Positions 15,633 through 23,984 of a DNA stretch of 33,567 nt are shown here, in pieces. Within the stretch, counting starts at the first letter, position 1; each line of letters begins with the position of its first letter. The DNA lies in assembly GCA_938044705.1 (NCBI GenBank), contig CALIOL010000172.1, positions 1-33,567 of the forward strand, in the 5' to 3' direction. Source of the stretch: an uncultured Ilumatobacter sp. (GTDB lineage: Bacteria; Actinomycetota; Acidimicrobiia; Acidimicrobiales; Ilumatobacteraceae). Below the pieces are notes generated by a model. It saw nothing but the letters and a program-made list of their open reading frames with translations. It was not told where the DNA came from and searched no databases. The position numbers were made by a program, and so were the translations under genes.

Positions 15633-16556
15633 ATGCCGGATCTGCCCGATGCGCTCACGACGAACAGTTACAAGCTCGCTGCACTCGCTGCTCGTCTGAC
15701 GCCGAGCGTCGTTGCCGCCGGCCTCGCCGTCCCGTTCGGAGCCGGCGCGAATTTCTGGAGTCCGGAACGCCGCGAGATGATCGAACGTCACCTTCGGCGC
15801 GTCGACCCCACACTGCGTGGGCTTCGGCTGAATCGGGCAAGTCAACGAGCGTTCGACTACTACGCGCGGTACTGGATCGAGAGTTTCCGGCTACCCACGA
15901 TGTCGAAACGGACGGTCGACCGAGGGTTCACCGCGCCGAACTACCCGGCGATCGTGGAGGCGCTCGAAGACGGAAACGGAGCGATCCTGGCGTTACCCCA
16001 TCTCGGCGGATGGGAGTGGGCGGGGCGTTGGATTGCCGATCAAGGCCACGAGATCACGGTCGTGGTCGAACACCTCGACCCACCGGAACTCTTCGAGTGG
16101 TTCGTGGATCTGCGGTCCAAGCTGGGGATGAATGTCGTTCCGCTGGGCCCGAAGGCGGGTTCCGCAGTGATCAACGCATTGAGGAACAACCACATCGTGT
16201 GTCTGCTGTCGGACCGAGACATCGGCCAATCGGGTCCTGAAGTCGAGTTCTTCGGCGAGACGACGACGTTGCCGGGAGGAGCAGCAACGATCTCCCTGCG
16301 GACCGGGGCACCCATCTTCCCGACGGCGGTCTACTTCTCCGATCGTGTCGAAGCGCATTCGGCGTGGGTCCGAGACCCCTTGCGGCCAGAACGCCAGAGC
16401 AAACGTCTCCGAGATGATGTGGCGCGTGTCACCCAAGAACTCGCCGAAGAGCTCGAGATCTTGATTCGGCGGGCGCCATCCCAGTGGCATCTCTTCCAGC
16501 CGAATTGGCCATCTGATCCGGGCTATTCAACTTTGGGTGAGAACGTGCCGAACTAG
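15633..16556 (+). CDS. patA: PIM acyltransferase, PatA-like (LpxL/HtrB superfamily)
   Basis: A 307-residue acyltransferase of the bacterial lipid A acyltransferase superfamily. The HX4E catalytic motif is H123-LGGW-E128, inside ILALPHLGGWEWAG. Downstream blocks LLSDRDI, GPEVEFFGE and LPGGAATISLRTGAPIFP are typical of the family. In M. tuberculosis, Rv2611c (PatA) at the same position acylates the mannose of PIM1 or PIM2; the same role is inferred here from family and synteny. The ATG lies 6 bases after the pgsA stop with a GAGG just upstream, so the genes are co-transcribed. The TAG stop precedes the GGDEF-EAL gene by 8 bases. Confidence 0.86.
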   Translation: MPDLPDALTTNSYKLAALAARLTPSVVAAGLAVPFGAGANFWSPERREMIERHLRRVDPTLRGLRLNRASQRAFDYYARYWIESFRLPTMSKRTVDRGFTAPNYPAIVEALEDGNGAILALPHLGGWEWAGRWIADQGHEITVVVEHLDPPELFEWFVDLRSKLGMNVVPLGPKAGSAVINALRNNHIVCLLSDRDIGQSGPEVEFFGETTTLPGGAATISLRTGAPIFPTAVYFSDRVEAHSAWVRDPLRPERQSKRLRDDVARVTQELAEELEILIRRAPSQWHLFQPNWPSDPGYSTLGENVPN

Positions 16557-16564
16557 AGGGCATC

Positions 16565-19180
16565 GTGTTTCCGCCTCGAATCCTCGTGTTGCTCGTGGCC
16601 GCGCTGACCGCCGCGGTGTACATCGCCGCGCCGTGGTCGCTGGCGACCGAAGTGCTACGAATCGCTGCACCGATCGGCGCAGTCGCTGCCGTGCTGTTCG
16701 GGATCACCACGCAGCGACCGTCTTCGCGTGTCCCTTGGGCACTGGTCGCGGTCGCGCTCGGCTTCTTGGTTGCTGCGCACATTGCGTGGGCCACGGTTGC
16801 CGACCGTGCCGACCTCGACTTTCCGATCCTCGCCGACGGACTCCACGTCGGATTCTGGGTGGCGATACTGGTCGCGACCGTCGAGCTGAGTCGCCAGTCG
16901 CGAGCGGAGCACGACGCATTCGGCGGGTACGAGATCGGAATCATCGCGATCGCCGTCGGTGTCGCTGTCTGGCTCGTCATTGCCGAGCCGTATTTCTCTG
17001 ACAGCGACCTGGGCTTCGGTGCGACCGCATGGGCCGCCGGTCCGCCGTTGATCGGCGGGCTCGCGTTTGCAGCGTCGGTGCGGGCCGCAGCTGCGGGTGC
17101 GTACCGCTCGTTCTCGCCGGTGGTGATGATGTGCGGCATCGGGCTCCAGCTCGTCGCCGACATGGTGCGTGGTACGCAGGAGATTCGAGGCGACTTCGGT
17201 CCCGGAGGCTTCGTTGCCGGGCTGGGATTGCTTGCGCCGCTCGTCGTCGGCGCTGCTGCGCTGGACCCGTCGATGGCCGTTCGAAACCGGCCCGTCGTTC
17301 CTCACGCTGCGCTGGGAGTCGGGCGAACCGTTGGTCTCACCGTTGCGGTGTTGAGCCCGATGACGGTGCTGATGGCGCTGCTCGTGAGCGGTCTCGGATC
17401 GGGGACGACCATTCTGGTCGTGTCGATTGCGGCCTTCCTCGCCGTGATTCTCGCCCTCGCTCGGATGTGGGGATTGCTCGATGCGGTCAGGCTGCTGACC
17501 GAACGCCGTGGGCAAGATCGTCTCGCTGCGATGGTCGAGCACTCGAGCGACGTCGTGATGCTGCTGGACGAGTCGGGCGACATCAAGTACGCAAGTCCGG
17601 GACTGACCGGCACCTTGGGGCACCGAGCCACCGATTGGATCGGCCGTCCGATCGTCGACCTCATCGCTCAAGAGGACCGTGATGGCGCCGAGGCCGAAGT
17701 CGACCGGCTGTTCGCCCGCGGCAGCGACGCAACGGTGCAGTTCGAATCCAGCCTCGTGCGTGTCGACGGTGAACGACGCCGGATGGAAGCCACGATCGTG
17801 AACTTGCTCGGCGGCGACGCCGTCGACGGGATCGTTGCCACGTTCCGCGACATCACCGAGCAGCGAAATCTGGAACGAAAGCTCAGCCATCGAGCGTTCC
17901 ATGACGAATTGACCGGTCTGGCGAACCGTGCCCTGTTCCTCAATCGCATGGACCACGCGCTCAACGTTGCTCGGGATGCCAGTGACCCGGTCGTCGTCCT
18001 GTTCGTCGATCTCGACGACTTCAAGTCCGTCAACGACGCACTCGGCCACGCGGTCGGTGACGACCTGCTGTGCACGATCGCCGAACGCATGAAATCAGTG
18101 GCGGGCAAGGGTGACACGCCAGCTCGACTCGGCGGCGACGAGTTCGCTCTCCTCATCGAGGACCGAGGCGGTGTGGACCGGGCGATCACCGTTGCGGAGC
18201 GTTTGCTCGAGACGCTCAAGGCCCCCGTGAGGCTGGCCGGTTACGACGTCGCGGTGCTCGCGAGCGTCGGCGTGGCCGTGGCGACGCCGGAGATGACGAC
18301 GTCGAGCTTGCTGCGCGACGCTGACATCGCGATGTACGAAGCCAAACGGGCGGGCAAAGGACAGATCAAGATCTTCGATCCGGCCATGCGGCTCGGGGCG
18401 ACCACGCACCTCGAAGATCGGTCCGCGCTGGCGACTGCATTGGACAACGACGAGATGCGCCTGGTGTATCAGCCGCTCGTCGACCTGGTGACGGGCGAAG
18501 TCACCGGAGCGGAGGCGCTGCTGCGGTGGACACACCCGACTCGCGGGGTGGTGTCGCCGGCAGAGTTCATTCCGATCGCAGAACGATCAGGTCTCATCAC
18601 CGACATCGGGCGTTGGGTGTTGATCGAGGCCATGATCGAAGCAGCGCGGTGGCAAGTCGCCGGGCCTCGGTCAGTCAGTATCAATGTCTCAGCGGTGCAG
18701 CTCCGGTCCGCCGACTTCGTCGACCATGTCGTCGATGCTTTGCAGCGAAGTCGACTCGCTCCGGAACGAGTGCTGCTCGAGGTGACCGAGACCGTGCTCG
18801 TCGACGAGATCGAGTCCGCTTCCACGGCGCTGAACACCTTGCGCGAACTCGGATTGCGCGTCGCGATCGACGACTTCGGCACTGGCTATTGCTCGCTGAC
18901 CTACCTCCAGAAGTTCCCCGTCGACGTCGTGAAGATCGATCGGGAATTCGTCGACGAAGTCGATGGTGACGCACAACGGTCCTCGCTCGCGCGCATGATC
19001 TTGCAGATGACATCAAGTTTGGGAGTCACGAGCGTTGCCGAAGGGATCGAGCGGCCGGCGCAACTTGCGGCACTTCAGCAGTTCGGCTGCGATATCGGCC
19101 AGGGGTATCTGTTGTCGCATCCGTTGGAGGCGAGCATGATCCGCCAACGGTTCGGCGTCGACCTCGTCGCCGTTGGATGA
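16565..19180 (+). CDS. Membrane PAS-GGDEF-EAL cyclic-di-GMP signalling protein
   Basis: An 871-residue protein. An N-terminal membrane region (about residues 1-305) with roughly eight hydrophobic segments and no recognised sensor name is followed by a PAS domain (about 320-435; EHSSDVVMLLDESG to FRDITEQRN). The GGDEF domain (about 440-600) has an intact RLGGDEF at residue 523. The Arg of the inhibitory RxxD site is missing (GKGD). The EAL domain (about 615-865) has EALLRW (E650), NVSAVQ, EVTETVL, IDDFGTGY, VKIDREF, VAEGIE and GQGYLLSHP, so its metal and catalytic residues look complete. It could therefore both make and degrade cyclic di-GMP, with phosphodiesterase the safer prediction. It lies within the PIM genes, 8 bases after patA and overlapping pimA by ATGA, so it is probably expressed with them. 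Confidence 0.93.
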   Translation: MFPPRILVLLVAALTAAVYIAAPWSLATEVLRIAAPIGAVAAVLFGITTQRPSSRVPWALVAVALGFLVAAHIAWATVADRADLDFPILADGLHVGFWVAILVATVELSRQSRAEHDAFGGYEIGIIAIAVGVAVWLVIAEPYFSDSDLGFGATAWAAGPPLIGGLAFAASVRAAAAGAYRSFSPVVMMCGIGLQLVADMVRGTQEIRGDFGPGGFVAGLGLLAPLVVGAAALDPSMAVRNRPVVPHAALGVGRTVGLTVAVLSPMTVLMALLVSGLGSGTTILVVSIAAFLAVILALARMWGLLDAVRLLTERRGQDRLAAMVEHSSDVVMLLDESGDIKYASPGLTGTLGHRATDWIGRPIVDLIAQEDRDGAEAEVDRLFARGSDATVQFESSLVRVDGERRRMEATIVNLLGGDAVDGIVATFRDITEQRNLERKLSHRAFHDELTGLANRALFLNRMDHALNVARDASDPVVVLFVDLDDFKSVNDALGHAVGDDLLCTIAERMKSVAGKGDTPARLGGDEFALLIEDRGGVDRAITVAERLLETLKAPVRLAGYDVAVLASVGVAVATPEMTTSSLLRDADIAMYEAKRAGKGQIKIFDPAMRLGATTHLEDRSALATALDNDEMRLVYQPLVDLVTGEVTGAEALLRWTHPTRGVVSPAEFIPIAERSGLITDIGRWVLIEAMIEAARWQVAGPRSVSINVSAVQLRSADFVDHVVDALQRSRLAPERVLLEVTETVLVDEIESASTALNTLRELGLRVAIDDFGTGYCSLTYLQKFPVDVVKIDREFVDEVDGDAQRSSLARMILQMTSSLGVTSVAEGIERPAQLAALQQFGCDIGQGYLLSHPLEASMIRQRFGVDLVAVG

Positions 19181-20274
19181 CCTCGCGTTCGCTGCGGGTC
19201 GGCATTGTCTGCCCGTACAGCCTGACGGTGCCCGGCGGGGTCCAGATGCAGGTCCTCGGTCTTGCTCGAGAGGTTCGAAGTCGCGGTGTCGAAGCTCGCG
19301 TCCTCGGGCCCTGCGACGGTCCGCCGCCGGCGAGTTTCGTGACCCCGCTCGGCAATTCGCTTCCCACCTCCGCCAACGGCTCGGTCGCCCCGCTGGCACC
19401 GGATCCGCCTGCGATGTTCCGCACGCTTCAGGTTCTCGCGGCCGAGCGATTCGACGTGCTGCACCTGCACGAGCCGATGGCGCCAGGTCCGACGCTGACC
19501 GCAGCGGTCACGCATCGCTACCCGACCGTCGGGACCTTTCACGCCGCTGGTCGCTCGACCAGCTACCGACTCATCAAGCCGTGGCTGCTGTCCTGGATCA
19601 AGCGGATCGACCACAAGGTGGTGGTGAGTAAAGATGCGCTGGCACTAGTGCAGTCGCACCTCGGTGGCGAGTACGAAGTCCTGTTCAACGGCGTCGAGGT
19701 CGACCGGATCCGTCGCGCCTCGCCGATCGAACTCGATGCCGGTGACCCGCCGGCGATCTTCTTCTGTGGCCGCCACGAGGAGCGCAAGGGACTGTCGGTT
19801 CTGCTCGATGCGTTCGAGCGCCTCCCGGTCGAGGCGCAGCTGTGGATCGCGAGTAGCGGCCCCGACACGGCAGCCTTGAAGAAACGAACAGCGGGCGATG
19901 ACCGCATCCACTGGCTGGGTCGGATCAGTGACGAAGAGAAGTTCGCGAGGTTGCGTGCTGCGTCGGTCTTCTGTGCGCCGTCGCTCGGGGGCGAATCGTT
20001 CGGTGTCGTGCTCATCGAAGCCATGGCAGCGGGCACCACCGTCGTGGCGAGCAGCTTGGATGGCTACCAGAACGTGGCAACGCACGAGGAGGACTCGCTG
20101 CTGAGCCCGCCGGGCGACGCCGATGCGCTCGCTGTACAGCTCGAACGGGCCCTCGGCGATCCGGCACTGGCGGCTCGCCTCCGTGGGGCCGGCGACGGTC
20201 GAGCCGAGCGTTTCGCGATGTCGGCGCTGGCTGATCGCTACATCGAGATCTATCACGACCTCGCATCGCGCTGA
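19177..20274 (+). CDS. pimA: Phosphatidylinositol alpha-mannosyltransferase, PimA-like (GT4)
   Basis: A 365-residue GT-B glycosyltransferase that would add the first mannose from GDP-mannose to phosphatidylinositol at the inner membrane face. The acceptor-side opening VGIVCPYSLTVPGGVQ, HLHEPMAPGPT and GTFHAAG match PimA. The donor-side EX7E-type region is LGGESFGVVLIEAMAAG (E273), with GRHEERKG ahead of it for phosphate binding. The start ATG overlaps the stop of the GGDEF-EAL gene, implying translational coupling. Specificity for phosphatidylinositol is inferred from the strong PimA-like motifs and from pgsA and patA upstream. Confidence 0.9.
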   Translation: MTSRSLRVGIVCPYSLTVPGGVQMQVLGLAREVRSRGVEARVLGPCDGPPPASFVTPLGNSLPTSANGSVAPLAPDPPAMFRTLQVLAAERFDVLHLHEPMAPGPTLTAAVTHRYPTVGTFHAAGRSTSYRLIKPWLLSWIKRIDHKVVVSKDALALVQSHLGGEYEVLFNGVEVDRIRRASPIELDAGDPPAIFFCGRHEERKGLSVLLDAFERLPVEAQLWIASSGPDTAALKKRTAGDDRIHWLGRISDEEKFARLRAASVFCAPSLGGESFGVVLIEAMAAGTTVVASSLDGYQNVATHEEDSLLSPPGDADALAVQLERALGDPALAARLRGAGDGRAERFAMSALADRYIEIYHDLASR

Positions 20275-20278
20275 CCCG

Positions 20279-20292
20279 TACACTCCAGAGTC
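20279..20292 (+). promoter_or_regulatory. Leaderless-type -10 for lemA
   Basis: TACACT at 20279-20284 is followed by 8 bases and the lemA ATG at 20293, one base further than in most other cases here. Confidence 0.4.
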
Positions 20293-20847
20293 ATGCCTCT
20301 GATCATCGTCCTGCTCGTGATCGCGGTCGTCGCGGTCATCGCAGGCGTCGCGATGTACAACGGGTTGATTCGCAGCAAGAACCAGGTTGAGAACGCCTGG
20401 TCGCAGATCGACGTGCAACTCAAGCGACGCCTCGACCTCATCCCCAACCTCGTCGAGACCGTGAAGGGATATGCGGCCCACGAGCAGGAGACGCTGCAAC
20501 AGGTGATCACGGCGCGCAACGCCGCAATCGCCGCTCCCGACACTCCAGAAGGCCAGGCGGCTCCGAACAACATGCTGGCGGGAGCGCTCGGCAAGTTGTT
20601 CGCATTGAGTGAGGCCTACCCGGATCTCAAGGCGAACCAGAACTACTTGGCGCTCCAAGAAGAGCTCACGGCAACGGAGGGGCGCGTGGCGTACGCGCGC
20701 CAGTTCTACAACGATGCCGTGCTCGGCTACAACAACAAGATCGAATCGATTCCCACGGTGTTCGTCGCCAAGATGCTCGGCTACAGCGAGCGGGAGTACT
20801 TCGAAGCCGACGAGTCGGCACGCTCGGTTCCGAACGTCGAGTTCTGA
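20293..20847 (+). CDS. lemA: LemA family protein
   Basis: A 184-residue membrane-anchored coiled helical protein. One N-terminal transmembrane helix (about residues 2-22) is followed by the family signature NQVENAWSQIDVQLKRRLDL, then IPNLVETVKGYAAHEQETL and later YNDAVLGYNNKIESIPTVFVAKMLG. The molecular role of LemA is not settled, but the gene very often sits next to htpX-type protease genes, as here: htpX begins 4 bases after the stop. The C-terminal SVPNVEF is also typical. It has its own promoter after pimA. Confidence 0.93.
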   Translation: MPLIIVLLVIAVVAVIAGVAMYNGLIRSKNQVENAWSQIDVQLKRRLDLIPNLVETVKGYAAHEQETLQQVITARNAAIAAPDTPEGQAAPNNMLAGALGKLFALSEAYPDLKANQNYLALQEELTATEGRVAYARQFYNDAVLGYNNKIESIPTVFVAKMLGYSEREYFEADESARSVPNVEF

Positions 20848-20851
20848 CCTC

Positions 20852-21757
20852 ATGCACGATCTCGTTCGTTCGAACAAGCGGCGCAGCGTCGCGCTCGTCA
20901 TCGGTTTTGTCCTCGTCGTCGCGCTCGTCGGCGCAGCGATCGGCCTGGTCGTCGGCAATGGTCCGATCTTCACGCTCATTGCGCTCGTCATCAGCGGAGC
21001 GATCGCATTCGGGTCGTACTGGAAGGCAGATGCAATCGCCCTTCGAGTCAGTCGGGCGGAGCCAGCCGATCCGCAGCACTACCAGCGGCTTCATAACCTC
21101 GTCGAGGGCCTGTGCATCGCGGGCGGTCTGCCCAAGCCCGGCGTCTACGTCGTCGACGATCCTGCCCCCAACGCCTTTGCGACAGGTCGAAACCCCGAGC
21201 ACGCTGCCATCGCCGTCACGACCGGGCTGCTCGACAAGCTCAATCGAGTCGAGTTGGAAGGCGTCGTCGCACACGAACTGAGCCACATCCGGAACTACGA
21301 CATCCTCGTGTCGACCCTGGCGGTCACGATGGTCGGTGCTGTCGCACTGATGTCGGACATGGCGATCCGGATGATGTGGTGGAACGGCGGTCGTGTGTCA
21401 CGTCGAGGCGACCAGCAGGACTCCAGCAACCCGCTGGCGTTCATCGGATTCGCACTGCTGATCGTTGCTCCGTTGCTCGCAAAGGCAATGCAGGCAACGA
21501 TTTCTCGGAGTCGGGAAACGCTTGCAGATGTCAGCGCATGTCAGCTGACGCGCTATCCGCCGGGGTTGATCTCGGCACTGGAAAAACTGCAGGAGGACAC
21601 GACGGTGACGCACTCGGCGTCAACGGCTACGGCACACTTGTGGATCGAGCAGCCAATGAGCGGTGTCGGCGACGCCGGCAAGCTCCAAGGCGTTCACAAG
21701 TTGTTCGACACCCACCCGCCGCTCGAAGAGCGCATCGCCCTGTTGAGGGAACTGTGA
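20852..21757 (+). CDS. htpX: M48 family membrane metalloprotease, HtpX-like
   Basis: A 301-residue zinc protease for quality control of membrane proteins. There are two N-terminal membrane segments (about 12-34 and 38-56), then PKPGVYVVDDPAPNAFATGR. The zinc motif is HELSH (H141, E142, H145), with the third ligand E222 in SRSRETLAD. A further hydrophobic pair spans about 150-172 and 194-212. The usual tail FDTHPPLEERIALL is present. The ATG at 20852 opens directly on the family N-terminus; the frame stays open upstream inside lemA but without homology. The lemA-htpX pair is probably one unit, with the DUF3048 gene 10 bases downstream. Confidence 0.94.
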   Translation: MHDLVRSNKRRSVALVIGFVLVVALVGAAIGLVVGNGPIFTLIALVISGAIAFGSYWKADAIALRVSRAEPADPQHYQRLHNLVEGLCIAGGLPKPGVYVVDDPAPNAFATGRNPEHAAIAVTTGLLDKLNRVELEGVVAHELSHIRNYDILVSTLAVTMVGAVALMSDMAIRMMWWNGGRVSRRGDQQDSSNPLAFIGFALLIVAPLLAKAMQATISRSRETLADVSACQLTRYPPGLISALEKLQEDTTVTHSASTATAHLWIEQPMSGVGDAGKLQGVHKLFDTHPPLEERIALLREL

Positions 21758-21767
21758 GGGATTTCCG

Positions 21768-23000
21768 ATGAAGAAGACCATTGCCATCTGCACTGCCGCT
21801 GCCCTCCTCGCTGCCGCCTGCAGCGGAGGCGACGACGAGACCGAAGACACGACTCCGACAACGGAGGCGACCACGACGACCACCTCGACGACCACCTCCA
21901 CCACGACAACGACCGAGCCGCCCGAGTCGACCACGACGACCACGCTCGTTCCCGAAGACGATTCGATCCGTCAGCCGCTCACCGGTGAAGTCGTCGACTC
22001 CGAAGACGACCTCGAGCCGCGCGCCGCGCTCGCCGTCAAGATCGACAACAACTCTGCAGCGCGCCCCAATCACTCGGGTTTGGCTGTGGCCGACATCGTG
22101 TTCGAGGAGATCGTCGAGGTGGGTACGCGGTTCGCAGCCGTGTTCCACACGGAGGGTTCCGATCCCGTGGGTCCGATCCGTTCGGGCCGCGAGCAGGACG
22201 TGAATCTCCTCTCGTCGTTGAACCAGCCGTTGTTTGCCTGGAGCGGAGGAAACCCCGGCGTGACGCGGTTGATTCGTGATTCGTTTCTCACCGATTTGAA
22301 CGCGAACGGTGGATTCTCGGGTGCGTACTTCCGAGGTCCCGGTAGCGCTCCGCACGACCTCTACAGCACGACCGAAGAGCTCTATGCACTCACTCCCGAG
22401 GACCACCCCGGTGCGCCGTCACAGCAGTTCACGTACGTTCGACCTGACGAAGAGTTCGAAGGCACCGACGTGGAAGCGTTCGAGCTCAGCCTCGACACGA
22501 ACGACGTTCGGTGGGAGTGGGACGAAGACGAAGAGGCGTTCGCCCGGTTCCAGGAAGGCTCCCGCCACGTCGACGTCGTCCACGGCGACATCTTCGCAAC
22601 GAACATCGTCGTGATGGTGGTCGAGTACCGCCCGAGCTCAATCGACGCCACGTCGCCGGATGCCCAGACCCTCGGATCCGGTCCCGCGTATGTGTTCAGC
22701 AACGGGCAGGTCGAGATCGGCCGGTGGGCGCGCGACCTCGCCGTCGGAGCCATCCAGTTGACCGACGCAGACGGCGAGTTCATCGGACTGACGCCGGGCA
22801 ACACCTGGGTCGAGCTGGCCGAGATCGGCGACGACGAGTCGTTCCTGCTGCCGCCGAACCCGCAGCCGGAGGTTGCCGAGGATGATGAGACGGAGTCGAC
22901 CGATGCGCCCACGACCACCGTGGGCACTCCCGATGTGCCCCAGATCGTGCTCGACGACCCCGATCTGGCGCCGACGGACATCAGTATCGAGTTCGCATAG
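21768..23000 (+). CDS. DUF3048 (YerB-like) lipoprotein
   Basis: A 410-residue exported lipoprotein. The signal peptide ends in LLAAAC with lipidated C18. A Thr-dominated linker (about 28-62) follows, then the DUF3048 domain opening QPLTGEVV, LAVKIDNNSAARP, ADIVFEEIVE, TRFAAVFH and VGPIRSGREQD. The C-terminal half (NIVVMVVEYRP, GPAYVFSNGQVEIGRWARD, GNTWVEL) is the second domain of the family. The function is unknown; YerB of Bacillus is the named relative. A second acidic/Thr-rich stretch lies near 365-385. A GAGGG 8 bases before the ATG could serve as ribosome-binding site. It follows htpX by 10 bases, so co-expression with the membrane protease is likely. Confidence 0.9.
   Translation: MKKTIAICTAAALLAAACSGGDDETEDTTPTTEATTTTTSTTTSTTTTTEPPESTTTTTLVPEDDSIRQPLTGEVVDSEDDLEPRAALAVKIDNNSAARPNHSGLAVADIVFEEIVEVGTRFAAVFHTEGSDPVGPIRSGREQDVNLLSSLNQPLFAWSGGNPGVTRLIRDSFLTDLNANGGFSGAYFRGPGSAPHDLYSTTEELYALTPEDHPGAPSQQFTYVRPDEEFEGTDVEAFELSLDTNDVRWEWDEDEEAFARFQEGSRHVDVVHGDIFATNIVVMVVEYRPSSIDATSPDAQTLGSGPAYVFSNGQVEIGRWARDLAVGAIQLTDADGEFIGLTPGNTWVELAEIGDDESFLLPPNPQPEVAEDDETESTDAPTTTVGTPDVPQIVLDDPDLAPTDISIEFA
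21869..21943 (+). repeat. Thr-codon repeat tract in the DUF3048 gene
   Basis: The coding sequence here consists largely of ACC/ACG codons. The 15-mer GACCACGACGACCAC occurs exactly at 21869-21883 and 21929-21943. It encodes the flexible Thr linker behind the lipid anchor and could vary in length by slippage. Confidence 0.6.
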
Positions 23001-23012
23001 GCGCTGCCGCTC

Positions 23013-23039
23013 CAGGCAGGCACCCGTGACACCTGTCTG
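23013..23039 (+). terminator. Weak hairpin after the DUF3048 gene
   Basis: CAGGCAGG (23013-23020) can pair with CCTGTCTG (23032-23039) over 8 bases including one G-U, with an 11-base loop and no T-run. It is the only hairpin seen between this gene and pdxS and may end the lemA/htpX/DUF3048 transcript. Confidence 0.3.
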
Positions 23040-23054
23040 AGTCCTGATATGGAC

Positions 23055-23092
23055 CTGACAGAACCGCCATCACGGAAAGTACGCTCGACCAC
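23055..23092 (+). promoter_or_regulatory. pdxS promoter, leaderless type
   Basis: TACGCT at 23080-23085 is followed by 7 bases and the pdxS ATG. A -35-like CTGACA lies at 23055-23060, 19 bases upstream of the -10. An imperfect dyad, GTCC-TGATAT-GGAC (23041-23054) with outer TGTC/GACA (23034-23037 and 23057-23060), overlaps the -35 and could be a regulator site. Confidence 0.5.
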
Positions 23093-23971
23093 ATGAGCGA
23101 AACCGGCACCTTCCCCGTCAAGCGTGGCTTGGCCGAGATGATGAAGGGCGGCGTGATCATGGACGTCGTCAATCCTGAGCAGGCGAAGATCGCCGAGGAC
23201 GCAGGAGCGGTGGCGGTCATGGCGCTCGAACGCGTGCCCGCAGACATTCGCAAGGACGGCGGCGTCGCTCGCATGTCCGACCCGGAGATGATCCAGGGAA
23301 TTCAGGAGATCTGTTCGATCCCGGTGATGGCCAAAGCACGCATCGGTCACTTCGTGGAAGCACAGATCCTTCAGGCGCTCGACGTCGACTTCATCGACGA
23401 GTCCGAAGTGCTCACCCCCGCTGACGAGGCGTACCACATCGACAAGATGGCGTTCGACGTTCCGTTCGTGTGCGGCGCCACCAACCTCGGTGAGGCGCTG
23501 CGACGCATCTCAGAGGGTGCAGCGATGATCCGCTCGAAGGGCGAGGCAGGTACCGGCAACGTCGTCGAAGCGGTCCGCCACCTTCGTTCGATCATCGGCG
23601 ACATGAAGCGTCTGACGCAGGCCGACGAAGCTGAACTGTTCGGTTGGGCCAAAGAACTCCAGGCCCCGCTGCCGCTGATCCAGGAGATTGCCGAGACCGG
23701 CACGTTGCCCGTCCCGTTGTTCTGCGCCGGCGGACTTGCGACTCCAGCCGACGCTGCACTCGCGATGCAGCTCGGTGCCGACGCCGTGTTCGTCGGGTCG
23801 GGAATCTTCAAGTCCGACGACCCGTCGCCGCGAGCCAAAGCGATCGTGGAGGCGACCACTCACTTCCGAGACGCCGACATCTTGGCGAAGGTGAGCCGTG
23901 GCCTGGGTGCGCCGATGACTGGCATCGGCATGGACGAGGTCAACGTCCACTACGCCGAGCGTGGCTGGTGA
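23093..23971 (+). CDS. pdxS: Pyridoxal 5'-phosphate synthase subunit PdxS
   Basis: A 292-residue TIM-barrel lyase that forms pyridoxal phosphate from ribose 5-phosphate, glyceraldehyde 3-phosphate and ammonia, working in a 12+12 complex with PdxT. Highly conserved blocks are present: [67 protein letters not shown] and [13 protein letters not shown], including both active-site Lys regions. The length is typical. The glutaminase pdxT begins 13 bases downstream. In M. tuberculosis the same genes lie in the same neighbourhood after pimA. Confidence 0.98.
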   Translation: MSETGTFPVKRGLAEMMKGGVIMDVVNPEQAKIAEDAGAVAVMALERVPADIRKDGGVARMSDPEMIQGIQEICSIPVMAKARIGHFVEAQILQALDVDFIDESEVLTPADEAYHIDKMAFDVPFVCGATNLGEALRRISEGAAMIRSKGEAGTGNVVEAVRHLRSIIGDMKRLTQADEAELFGWAKELQAPLPLIQEIAETGTLPVPLFCAGGLATPADAALAMQLGADAVFVGSGIFKSDDPSPRAKAIVEATTHFRDADILAKVSRGLGAPMTGIGMDEVNVHYAERGW

Positions 23972-23984
23972 ACGAGAGCTCCAC

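Noticed and set aside
15086-18049. Frames of 384 codons (plus, 15086-16240) and 464 codons (minus, 16655-18049) overlapping pgsA/patA and the GGDEF gene
   Set aside because: Arg/Ser-rich or His/Arg-rich shadow sequences that contradict the well-supported genes in other frames.
21869-21943. Repetitive ACC/ACG tract considered as a CRISPR-like or intergenic repeat array
   Set aside because: It is in frame within a lipoprotein gene and encodes a Thr linker; there are no regular spacers.
23961-23984. GTG at 23961 as pdxT start
   Set aside because: It overlaps pdxS and adds eight residues not found in the family; the GTG at 23985 has a GAGAG at good distance.
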